A DNA stretch of 5,333 nt from Verrucomicrobiota bacterium (GTDB lineage Bacteria > Verrucomicrobiota > Verrucomicrobiia > Limisphaerales > UBA9464): positions 1-5,333 of the forward strand of contig CANHYD010000187.1 in the NCBI GenBank assembly GCA_947464705.1. The letters are read 5' to 3'. The notes beneath the pieces were generated by a model. That model saw only the letters and a program-made list of their open reading frames with translations. It was not told the origin of the DNA and did not search any database. Positions 1 to 5,333 of the stretch are shown piece by piece (positions within the stretch are counted from its first letter, which is position 1; each line of letters begins with the position of its first letter). The translations under genes and the position numbers were made by a program.

Positions 1-442
1 CCTTGCCGGAGTAATTGCCGCCGCGCACGTGCTTGATCCAGGCATCCAAGTCGGCCTTGAACTTCGGCAACCCCTCGGCCCCCTTGAAAGACTCGTTGTA
101 GCCGAAGAAGGCGATGATCACATCGGACTTAACCCGGGTCAGCCAGTCGTCCGGAGAACCAAAGTTTTCCGACCGATGGCGATTGGCCACCTCATCGCCC
201 GCGGCGGCCAGATTGCGGAACACCAGTCGATGATCGGGAAAACGGTCATGGACCAGCGTCTCGAAATAACCGGTGTGCTGCATCCGATCCGCAATGCCAC
301 CACCGACAATCGCCACGTGGTCGCCGGGTTGGAGTTGGAGCAGGGTTTGGGCGCTGACCGCCAGGGATAGGGCCACTGATAACAGGGCCAGTCGTATGGA
401 TCTCATAGGGTTCTGAATGCAGCCCTGGAGGAACCGACCCAT
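1..442 (-). CDS. N-terminal part of a PVC-type SGNH/GDSL-like exported protein (probable heme-binding CxxCH / dehydrogenase family), truncated by the window edge
   Basis: Reading the minus strand gives an open frame that runs off the left edge, with 147 complete codons from the ATG at 442. A second in-frame ATG lies at 406. Numbered from 406, residues 1-19 form a signal peptide (MRSIRLALLSVALSLAVSA, cleavage before Q20). Next come GDHVAIVGGGIADRMQ (about 28-43), FRNLAAAGDEV (63-73), SENFGSPDDWLTR (79-91) and FFGYNESF (100-107). These blocks match, from memory, the SGNH-like N-terminal domain of large planctomycete/verrucomicrobial proteins annotated as PVC-type heme-binding CxxCH or membrane-bound dehydrogenase proteins. 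The Asn of FGYNES sits where SGNH enzymes carry the block III Asn. The usual GDS nucleophile motif is absent and GGG stands there, so esterase activity is doubtful. The 442 start is preferred because AGGAGG lies 4 nt upstream; the 406 start gives the more usual signal peptide but has no good ribosome site. Dehydrogenase and CxxCH domains would lie outside the window and are not seen. Confidence 0.8.
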   Translation of the reverse strand, partial: MGRFLQGCIQNPMRSIRLALLSVALSLAVSAQTLLQLQPGDHVAIVGGGIADRMQHTGYFETLVHDRFPDHRLVFRNLAAAGDEVANRHRSENFGSPDDWLTRVKSDVIIAFFGYNESFKGAEGLPKFKADLDAWIKHVRGGNYSGK

Positions 443-446
443 CGGC

Positions 447-452
447 CCTCCT
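447..452 (-). promoter_or_regulatory. Shine-Dalgarno AGGAGG for the left-edge gene
   Basis: The minus strand reads AGGAGG, then GCCG, then ATG at 442. This is a full-consensus ribosome site with a short 4-nt spacer. It decides the start choice: the ATG at 406, 12 codons downstream, has no comparable motif within 5-10 nt. Confidence 0.6.
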
Positions 453-609
453 AGACTACGCGCTCGGTGGATCTCCGAGCATAGGAACACGAAGACCGAC
501 ATCGCGACCAAAAATTCACTCGCCGGTAAACCTTTTGCCGAAAACCCAGCCCTCCCTGTCCGACAATCGGGTGACGATCCGATGCTACAGGACAAAACGC
601 TTCCGGAAC

Positions 610-613
610 GGAG
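610..613 (+). promoter_or_regulatory. Possible Shine-Dalgarno GGAG for an alternative TTG start of the LamG gene
   Basis: GGAG lies 6 nt before a TTG codon at 620 that is in frame with the LamG protein. The ATG at 644 has only a weak GGCG (635-638) 5 nt upstream. Spacing favours TTG, but the eight added residues (MELSLAFI) would put an acidic, hydrophobic stretch ahead of the signal peptide. Confidence 0.35.
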
Positions 614-643
614 CTGAGTTTGGAACTCTCGCTGGCGTTCATC

Positions 644-3376
644 ATGAAAAACCTGATCCCAACTCCTCTTTGGGGCATCGCCACCGCGTGCCTCACTGCC
701 CTGCCATCATCGGCATGGGCCTCCGACTACGCGAAAGCGATCCTGTCTGACGATCCCGCTGCCTACTATCGGCTGGGCGACAGCACCGTCCGCGGCACCA
801 ACAACCTGAACTCCGGCCTCGCGACCGGTATCGTCGCCTCCCAAAATCTGGGTCGGGTGCACACCATGCCCGGTGCCATCGCCGGTGATGCCGGACGAGC
901 CGCCTTCTTCGATTTTACCTCCCGCACCGAGATTCCCTGGAACGCCGCTCTGAACCCCAAGAACGACAAACCGTTCACCCTCGAGGCGTGGTTTTACCCG
1001 ACCAGCGACCAGACCGCGACCGGCCAATGCCCCATCAACAACCGTTTTGCCTATTCCGGCGCTGACCGACAAGGGTGGGTGTTCTTCCAGCGCAAGCCCA
1101 ACGCCGATTACACCGGCGGCGAAGGGGTTGGCTGGAACTTCCGCATGTTCCGCGGGGCCGGCAGCAGCTCCGGCCTCGATATTCTCAGCGGTGTGCCCTA
1201 CGCGCTCGGCAAGTGGACTCACGTCGTGGTGGTGTATGATCCGAAGTCTGTGGTCGATGCCACCGTCACCATGTACATCGATGGCAAAGAGGCCGTCACC
1301 AAGGCTTGGACCGGCGGCAGCGACGGCACCCAACCCGGCTACGTGGCCAACACCAACGACCACGATCCGGCCGTCGCCACCTTCGGCGAGGCGGCCCTGG
1401 CCATCGGCAACTACAACAACACCGCGGGGACCAGCCTGAACCCGTACTTCGGCGGCGTGGATGAATTCGCCTTCTACCAGGCCAAGCTGAGCGCGGAGCA
1501 GATCCTCGCCCACTATCAGAACGCCACCAATGCCAACCGGACGGTCTCCTACTCGAGCCTCGTCCAGGCCGACAAACCCGCCGTTTACCTGCATCTCGAC
1601 GAAGAGGCCCCGGGCCCTGACATCGCGGTGAACTACGGCGAGACCCGCTCCATCGGCCACGGCAGCCACACCTCCGACGTGCGGCATCCCGCTCCGGGAG
1701 CCATCTCAGCCGGCGGCAGCGACGGCTCAGTAGCCTACCACAACCGCAACGGCAACTCGACCACCACCCTGCCCTGGACCGCGGCCAATAATCCCGGTGC
1801 CGACAAACCCCTCTCCGTGGAGTTCTGGGCTCGTCCGATGAGGGACCAGCAAGGCGGTCAGTGCCCGGTCAACAACCGCTTCGTCGGTGGGACCGGCCGA
1901 ACCGGCTGGGTCCTTTTCCAGCGCAACCCCAACACCACCTACCCGGCCTCGGAAGGGCACGGTTGGAGCTTCCGCATGTTCCGCGGCGCGGGCGGCAGCG
2001 GTGCCGACGTGAACACCGACACCGATTACCGCATCGGAGAATGGCAACACCTGGCCTTCACCTGGGAACCGGTCACCGACAACGGCGATCCGGGCAGCAA
2101 TGGCAACAACCAGTGGGAGGGCATCCTCACGGCCTACGTCAACGGTGTGGCTGTGAACACCAACAGCTCGGCCTTGTACGCGGCCAACCTGGAGACCCCG
2201 GAAGACGGCAGCACCGCGGCCGATCTGGGCATCGGCGCCTACAACGCCAAGTCAGGGCTGGGCAACAATCCCTTCGAGGGCAACGTCGATGAATTCGCCA
2301 TCTACAGCGACTACCTGCTGAAGCCCGAGCAAGTGCTGGCCCACTATCAGGCGGGCACCAACGCCCATCCGGCCGTCCCGTACGAGAACCTGGTCATCAC
2401 CGCCCCCTTCACGGGCCCCGAGCGCAAAGGCCCGGCCACCTACCTCCGCTTCAACGAAGGCGCCGTATCGCCGCTGGCCAACGCAGGCAGCCTCGAAGCC
2501 GATGCCGAGGGGCACGGCGTTCTTGCCAAGACTTCGGCCACTGGCCCTCGCCCGCCCGCCTTCAAGGGCTTCGAAGCCGACAACCGCGCCCTCGACCTCA
2601 CCTCGGCCAAGGCCTTCGGAGCCCTCGATGATCTGGGCGGCCTGAAACTCACCGACCGGGTCACCTTCAGCGCCTGGATCCAACCGGGAACACTCACGGC
2701 CGAAACCAGCCCGGCGCGCATCGTGGCCCGGGGTCCCGAAACCGCGAGTTCCTTCGTGGCCCAGATCTTTGACCAGGCCAAAGAGATCACCGCACTCAAC
2801 ACCAACACCACCGAAGTGTCCCTGCGCATCGAATCGATCAACGGCGCGCTCAACTACTCCTTCGGATCCAGCGAGTACAAAGGCGCTCCCGACCTGACGG
2901 TCGAACGGGCCCTCGCCCCGGTTCCCGCCGCTGACCTCACGGCCGGCCAGTGGGTGCAGTTGAGCGGCGTGTACGATGGCACCCACTGGCGCCTGTACCG
3001 CAATGGCACCGAAATCGCCGCCGCCGCCGGAACCGGCAAGGCCATCGCCGCCACCGGCGCCGACTGGGCCATCGGTTCCACCGGCAACGGTTGGGACGGA
3101 GCCTTCACCGGAGCCATCGACGAAGTGGCTGTCTATCCGAAAGCCCTTTCGGCCGCACAAATCCAGAAGCACTACACCATCGCGGTGAATGGCGGATCCA
3201 GCGAACCGGCTAAAGTCTCCATCAGCCTGAGCGGCGCCGACGCCACACTGACCTGGTCCGGCGGAGCCCTCCAGCAGTCCGACAGCCTCAACGGCACCTA
3301 CACCGAAGTCACCGGAGCCGTCTCCCCCCTCAAGGTCACCCCCACCGGGTCGGCCAAGTTCTACCGCGTCCGCTAA
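644..3376 (+). CDS. Secreted protein with three tandem LamG-like (concanavalin A-like) domains and a C-terminal beta domain
   Basis: The protein has 910 residues from the ATG at 644. Residues 1-26 form a Sec signal peptide (K2, hydrophobic core, SSAWA then S27). Three jelly-roll units follow at about 27-300, 301-577 and 578-850. Each has an aligned core: an opening with a Y-R/H-L element (YYRLGD, VYLHLDE, TYLRFNE), then FTLEAWFYP / LSVEFWARP / VTFSAWIQP, a GKWTH / GEWQH / GQWVQ segment, a DEFAFY / DEFAIY / DEVAVY strand and a closing AHYQ or KHYT. Residues 857-910 are a small beta domain (LTWSGGALQQSDSLNG to FYRVR) common at the C-termini of Verrucomicrobiota secreted proteins. LamG domains bind carbohydrates or proteins; none of the catalytic motifs I know is visible, so an adhesin or glycan-binding role is inferred. 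Units 1 and 2 are much closer to each other than to unit 3. A TTG start at 620 would add eight residues. A strong terminator follows 50 nt after the stop. Confidence 0.9.
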   Translation: MKNLIPTPLWGIATACLTALPSSAWASDYAKAILSDDPAAYYRLGDSTVRGTNNLNSGLATGIVASQNLGRVHTMPGAIAGDAGRAAFFDFTSRTEIPWNAALNPKNDKPFTLEAWFYPTSDQTATGQCPINNRFAYSGADRQGWVFFQRKPNADYTGGEGVGWNFRMFRGAGSSSGLDILSGVPYALGKWTHVVVVYDPKSVVDATVTMYIDGKEAVTKAWTGGSDGTQPGYVANTNDHDPAVATFGEAALAIGNYNNTAGTSLNPYFGGVDEFAFYQAKLSAEQILAHYQNATNANRTVSYSSLVQADKPAVYLHLDEEAPGPDIAVNYGETRSIGHGSHTSDVRHPAPGAISAGGSDGSVAYHNRNGNSTTTLPWTAANNPGADKPLSVEFWARPMRDQQGGQCPVNNRFVGGTGRTGWVLFQRNPNTTYPASEGHGWSFRMFRGAGGSGADVNTDTDYRIGEWQHLAFTWEPVTDNGDPGSNGNNQWEGILTAYVNGVAVNTNSSALYAANLETPEDGSTAADLGIGAYNAKSGLGNNPFEGNVDEFAIYSDYLLKPEQVLAHYQAGTNAHPAVPYENLVITAPFTGPERKGPATYLRFNEGAVSPLANAGSLEADAEGHGVLAKTSATGPRPPAFKGFEADNRALDLTSAKAFGALDDLGGLKLTDRVTFSAWIQPGTLTAETSPARIVARGPETASSFVAQIFDQAKEITALNTNTTEVSLRIESINGALNYSFGSSEYKGAPDLTVERALAPVPAADLTAGQWVQLSGVYDGTHWRLYRNGTEIAAAAGTGKAIAATGADWAIGSTGNGWDGAFTGAIDEVAVYPKALSAAQIQKHYTIAVNGGSSEPAKVSISLSGADATLTWSGGALQQSDSLNGTYTEVTGAVSPLKVTPTGSAKFYRVR
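722..3193 (+). repeat. Three in-frame tandem repeat units of about 277 codons within the LamG gene
   Basis: Units span about 722-1543, 1544-2374 and 2375-3193. The closing AHYQ/KHYT codons begin their His at 1511, 2342 and 3170, so the period is 831 then 828 bp. Units 1 and 2 share an 18-bp exact DNA match, CTTCCGCATGTTCCGCGG, at 1138-1155 and 1969-1986. They also share long protein blocks such as GQCP(I/V)NNRF and FRMFRGAG. Unit 3 lacks these blocks and carries a different insert (about residues 670-740). The pattern suggests an old triplication followed by a later duplication, or conversion, of the first two units. Confidence 0.8.
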
Positions 3377-3426
3377 AACACACACCCTCGGGACGATCCG
3401 GTGCACCCGGTCGATCCCGTGACCCC

Positions 3427-3461
3427 AAGGGCCGATTTCCGAAAGGAAGTCGGCCCTTTTT
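3427..3461 (+). terminator. Strong Rho-independent terminator of the LamG gene
   Basis: Arms 3427-3440 and 3445-3458 pair over 14 positions with one G-U wobble, around a GAAA tetraloop (3441-3444). The T-run TTTTT is at 3457-3461. The stem core is GGGCCGA/TCGGCCC. It lies 50 nt after the LamG stop codon. On the minus strand the hairpin is followed by GGGGTC rather than T residues, so it should not act as a classical terminator for the convergent sulfatase gene. Confidence 0.9.
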
Positions 3462-3519
3462 CCTGAACCACATCGTCCGGCCACCCGTTCGACACTCTGT
3501 TCGTATGGCCTCGGCCAAT

Positions 3520-5112
3520 TCACTCCACACGGAATGGATCCGCCTGAGGCCAATTGTCCGGATTCGCATAGGGCTGCACCGGGCCCGGCGTCGAGCGCCC
3601 GTTGACCCAGATCTGGTGCATCTTCCGAGTCATCGCTCGAACCACCTTGGCTTCAGTGGCCATCCGATTTGTCCGCTCCGCCACATCGCGACCCAAGTGA
3701 TACAGCTGAAGTTTCGGCAATCGGGCCGCCTCCTTGCTTCCGGGTTTTGGATCGCTCCACCCGCCGCTATCCGGAGTGAAGAGCAGCTTCCAAGGTCCTT
3801 GGCGCAAAGCAAAGAAACCGCCATTCGAATGATGCACCAAGGACTCGCGGCCTGCCCGAGCCCGATCCCCTCGACGCAACTGGGGCAAAAAACTCACACT
3901 ATCCTCGGCCGCACCCGACGGCAGGCGCTGTCCCAGAATATCAGCCAACGTCGCCAACACATCCAACTGGCCCACCAAACGCGAACACGTCGATCCGGCC
4001 GGCACCTCAGCGGGCCATCGGACCAAGAAAGGCACCCGATGACCTCCCTCGAACAAGTCGGCCTTGTGACCGCGGAAACCGGCACTCGGATCATGCCCAA
4101 AAGCCCGCAACTCGCCCAGATTGGCCGCCGGCGAACAGCCATTGTCCGCCGTGAAAATCACCAACGTATCCCGAGAAATCCCGTGCGCATCGAGCGCATT
4201 GAGAATGTCGCCCACCGTCGCATCCACCTGCACCACGAAATCCCCGTACGGATTGGTTCGCGTCCGCCCCGCGAATTCTGCAGTGGGAACGGTCGGTGTG
4301 TGGGGAGACGCTAGGGCCAAGTAGAGGAAAAACGGCGTACCATCCACCGCCCGAGCGCGTGCCCGCGACTCGATCCAAGACAACGCCTCCTGCCGAAACC
4401 GAGGATGCACCGCCTCATGCCGGAAATCAGGCCCGATCACCCCCGCCCGCCACATCTTCGGACCCGGACTCGCCGCAACCCTATCACGAGGCACCGTCGT
4501 CGATCGATCCTGACTCAAGTACACGAACGGAGGCATATCCAAAGAAGCACTGATCCCCAGAAACCGATCAAACCCCTGAGAGATCGGCCCACCGCCGAAG
4601 GATTGGGCAAAATCCACATCCTCCAATTTGGGACCCGTGCGCACCCAATCCACACCCAAGTGCCACTTCCCCACCATGCCGGTCGCATACCCCTGCCCCT
4701 TCAAAAAACCCGCCACCGTCAACCGCCCCGGCTCGATCAAGCTGGGATCATACCCGTGCAGCACACTCGACTTGAGTTTCCCCCGCCATGAGTAGCGACC
4801 CGTCAGCAGCGTGTAACGGCTCGGCGTACAAACCCCCGAAGCCGAATGCGCATCGGTGAACGTCCGTCCCTCCCGAGCCAACCGATCGATCCCTGGAGTT
4901 TTCCAAGCGCTCTTCGAATTCAGACTGGAGACATCCCCGATTCCCATGTCATCGGCCAGAATGACGATCACATTCGGCCGAGAAGCCGCCGCTGAAGACG
5001 CTCGGCCCATCCCCCCGAAGCCCCAAGAGCCCGCCCTCGCCAAGAAACAACCCAGAAGCCAAGCCAAAAGCCAACCCGGCACCCGACAGCGCAGCCAAGA
5101 AAAAGATCGCAT
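3520..5112 (-). CDS. Exported formylglycine-dependent sulfatase (S1 family, arylsulfatase type)
   Basis: The 530-residue protein opens with an export signal (MRSFSWLRCR, then a hydrophobic VPGWLLAWLLGCFLA core). LLGC at 19-22 is lipobox-like, so a lipoprotein is possible. The sulfatase fold starts at RPNVIVILADDMG (45-57), where D54 and D55 are metal ligands. C95 in CTPSR (95-99) is the Cys converted to formylglycine, with R99 supporting it; GRYSWR follows. Other expected active-site residues are K149 and H151 in GKWHLG, H271 in SPHTP, D323 and N324 in TADNG, and K350 in RGHKADLFEGG. The C-terminal subdomain shows GGFFALRQGPWKLLF (431-445). All key residues are present, so the enzyme is probably active if a formylglycine-generating enzyme exists elsewhere. 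It would hydrolyse sulfate esters, probably on a glycan; the substrate cannot be read from the sequence. GAGGGGG 7 nt before the ATG supports this start. The gene converges on the LamG gene. Confidence 0.95.
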   Translation of the reverse strand: MRSFSWLRCRVPGWLLAWLLGCFLARAGSWGFGGMGRASSAAASRPNVIVILADDMGIGDVSSLNSKSAWKTPGIDRLAREGRTFTDAHSASGVCTPSRYTLLTGRYSWRGKLKSSVLHGYDPSLIEPGRLTVAGFLKGQGYATGMVGKWHLGVDWVRTGPKLEDVDFAQSFGGGPISQGFDRFLGISASLDMPPFVYLSQDRSTTVPRDRVAASPGPKMWRAGVIGPDFRHEAVHPRFRQEALSWIESRARARAVDGTPFFLYLALASPHTPTVPTAEFAGRTRTNPYGDFVVQVDATVGDILNALDAHGISRDTLVIFTADNGCSPAANLGELRAFGHDPSAGFRGHKADLFEGGHRVPFLVRWPAEVPAGSTCSRLVGQLDVLATLADILGQRLPSGAAEDSVSFLPQLRRGDRARAGRESLVHHSNGGFFALRQGPWKLLFTPDSGGWSDPKPGSKEAARLPKLQLYHLGRDVAERTNRMATEAKVVRAMTRKMHQIWVNGRSTPGPVQPYANPDNWPQADPFRVE

Positions 5113-5119
5113 GGAAATA

Positions 5120-5126
5120 CCCCCTC
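5120..5126 (-). promoter_or_regulatory. Shine-Dalgarno GAGGGGG for the sulfatase start
   Basis: The minus strand reads GAGGGGG, then TATTTCC (7 nt), then ATG at 5112. Spacing and purine content fit a ribosome site. It supports this start over the out-of-frame upstream ATG at 5137. Confidence 0.6.
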
Positions 5127-5165
5127 AAACTGCCCATACGCCCCCCCTTTGACCAGCCCAGTCTA

Positions 5166-5208
5166 GGGACAGGCTCCAAATCGATCCGCCGGGGACAGGC
5201 TCCAAATC
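5166..5208. repeat. 17-bp direct repeat, two copies, upstream of the sulfatase gene
   Basis: GGGACAGGCTCCAAATC occurs exactly at 5166-5182 and 5192-5208, separated by 9 nt (start-to-start 26 bp). Both copies lie 54-96 bp upstream of the sulfatase ATG, on the strand opposite to that gene. The form resembles short GGGGACAG-type intergenic repeats that I recall as frequent in PVC genomes, sometimes near Y1 REP-associated transposases. They could instead be a paired operator for the sulfatase. Confidence 0.75.
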
Positions 5209-5219
5209 ACCCAGCGGCA

Positions 5220-5332
5220 GCGGGATCGGGCCGGAGCGAGCACTGGAAGCGATCACCCCCCCCTTCCTCGCGCGACAGCGCGAAAGCCTCATCCTACCCC
5301 GAGCTTCCCTGCGAGCGCAGGACCGATCCCGC
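5220..5332. repeat. Nested inverted-repeat segment, candidate REP-like element
   Basis: Outer arms GCGGGATCGG (5220-5229) and CCGATCCCGC (5323-5332) are perfect complements. Inside are GGAAG/CTTCC (5245-5249 with 5263-5267, 13-nt loop), TCGCGC-GACA-GCGCGA (5268-5283) and CCTGC-GAGC-GCAGG (5308-5321). An 8-C run (5256-5263) mostly lies in the first loop. No T-run follows either strand in a terminator arrangement. No coding frame here looks like a protein. The segment begins 11 bp after the second direct-repeat copy, so the two may form one element. It may continue past the window end. Confidence 0.5.
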
Positions 5333-5333
5333 G

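Larger units (their letters stand above)
443..619. promoter_or_regulatory. Divergent intergenic region, presumed to hold promoters for both flanking genes
   Basis: The left gene reads leftwards from 442 and the LamG gene reads rightwards from 644 (or 620), so both promoters should lie here. The stretch near 510-545 is richer in A and T than its surroundings. I looked for -35/-10 pairs on both strands. TTGCCG (535-540) and GACAAT (562-567) are 21 nt apart, which is too far for a standard sigma-70 promoter. On the minus strand a TATGCT-like hexamer lacks a well-placed partner. No operator palindrome stands out. The regulatory role is inferred from gene layout only. Confidence 0.35.

Noticed and set aside
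417..617. Small plus-strand open frame (66 aa) in the divergent region
   Set aside because: It overlaps the start of the left gene, has no ribosome site, and its composition does not resemble a protein I recognise.
707..1687. Long antisense open frame (326 aa) opposite the first LamG unit
   Set aside because: It is a G/V/A-rich shadow of a GC-rich gene, with no recognisable domain. The opposite strand has signal peptide and LamG motifs.
3377..3426. Possible second hairpin (GGGACGATCC with GGTCGATCCC) just after the LamG stop
   Set aside because: Pairing needs a bulge and is weak beside the perfect terminator that follows, and it has no T-run.
2252..3553. Long antisense open frame (433 aa) opposite LamG units 2-3 and across the terminator
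   Set aside because: Its composition is low-complexity Gly/Val/Asp-rich, it runs through the terminator hairpin and overlaps the sulfatase end. It is a product of codon bias.
3505..4314. Plus-strand open frame (269 aa) opposite the sulfatase 3' half
   Set aside because: It is rich in Arg, His, Pro and Gln with no known motif, and lies wholly on the antisense of conserved sulfatase active-site codons.
5166..5208. CRISPR-like array
   Set aside because: There are only two 17-bp copies with a 9-bp spacer, far below repeat and spacer lengths of real arrays, and no cas gene is present.
5138..5333. Minus-strand open stretch entering from the right edge and ending in a TGA at 5123-5125
   Set aside because: Its translation is Arg/Gly/Pro-rich and passes through both direct repeats and the hairpins. 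No family resemblance is seen, including to RAYT transposase C-termini.

Overview
The window is a GC-rich bacterial segment that looks like a member of the PVC superphylum, most likely Verrucomicrobiota. Three features suggest this: a formylglycine sulfatase, a secreted multi-LamG protein ending in a short beta domain that closes with FYRVR, and the N-terminus of a protein resembling the PVC-type 'heme-binding CxxCH / membrane-bound dehydrogenase' family. The taxonomic call is an inference from gene content. No marker gene is present.

Layout, left to right. (1) Positions 1-442, minus strand: the start of a large exported protein with an SGNH/GDSL-like N-terminal domain, cut by the left window edge. 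(2) Positions 443-643: a divergent intergenic region with a clear Shine-Dalgarno for the left gene and a weaker one for a TTG start of the right gene. No convincing sigma-70 promoter is visible. (3) Positions 644-3376, plus strand: a secreted protein of 910 aa made of three tandem LamG/concanavalin-A-like units of about 277 residues and a C-terminal beta domain. (4) Positions 3377-3519: a convergent spacer with a strong intrinsic terminator (14-bp stem, GAAA loop, T-run). (5) Positions 3520-5112, minus strand: an exported S1-type sulfatase of 530 aa with all the expected active-site residues. (6) Positions 5113-5333: a non-coding right end with a 17-bp direct repeat in two copies, followed by a segment of nested inverted repeats closed by a 10-bp arm pair. 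It resembles a REP-like intergenic repeat and is the least explained part of the window.

Together, the three genes encode exported proteins of kinds common in polysaccharide-degrading PVC bacteria. The sulfatase could remove sulfate esters from a glycan, and the LamG protein could bind carbohydrate or surface ligands. The partial PVC-type protein may be a periplasmic oxidoreductase or esterase-like protein. The genes are divergent and convergent, so they are not one operon, and a shared pathway is only an inference. I see no clear evidence of a wholly new system. The items most worth checking are the right-end repeat element, the paired single cysteines in the LamG units, and two overlapping signal-peptide frames at the sulfatase start.
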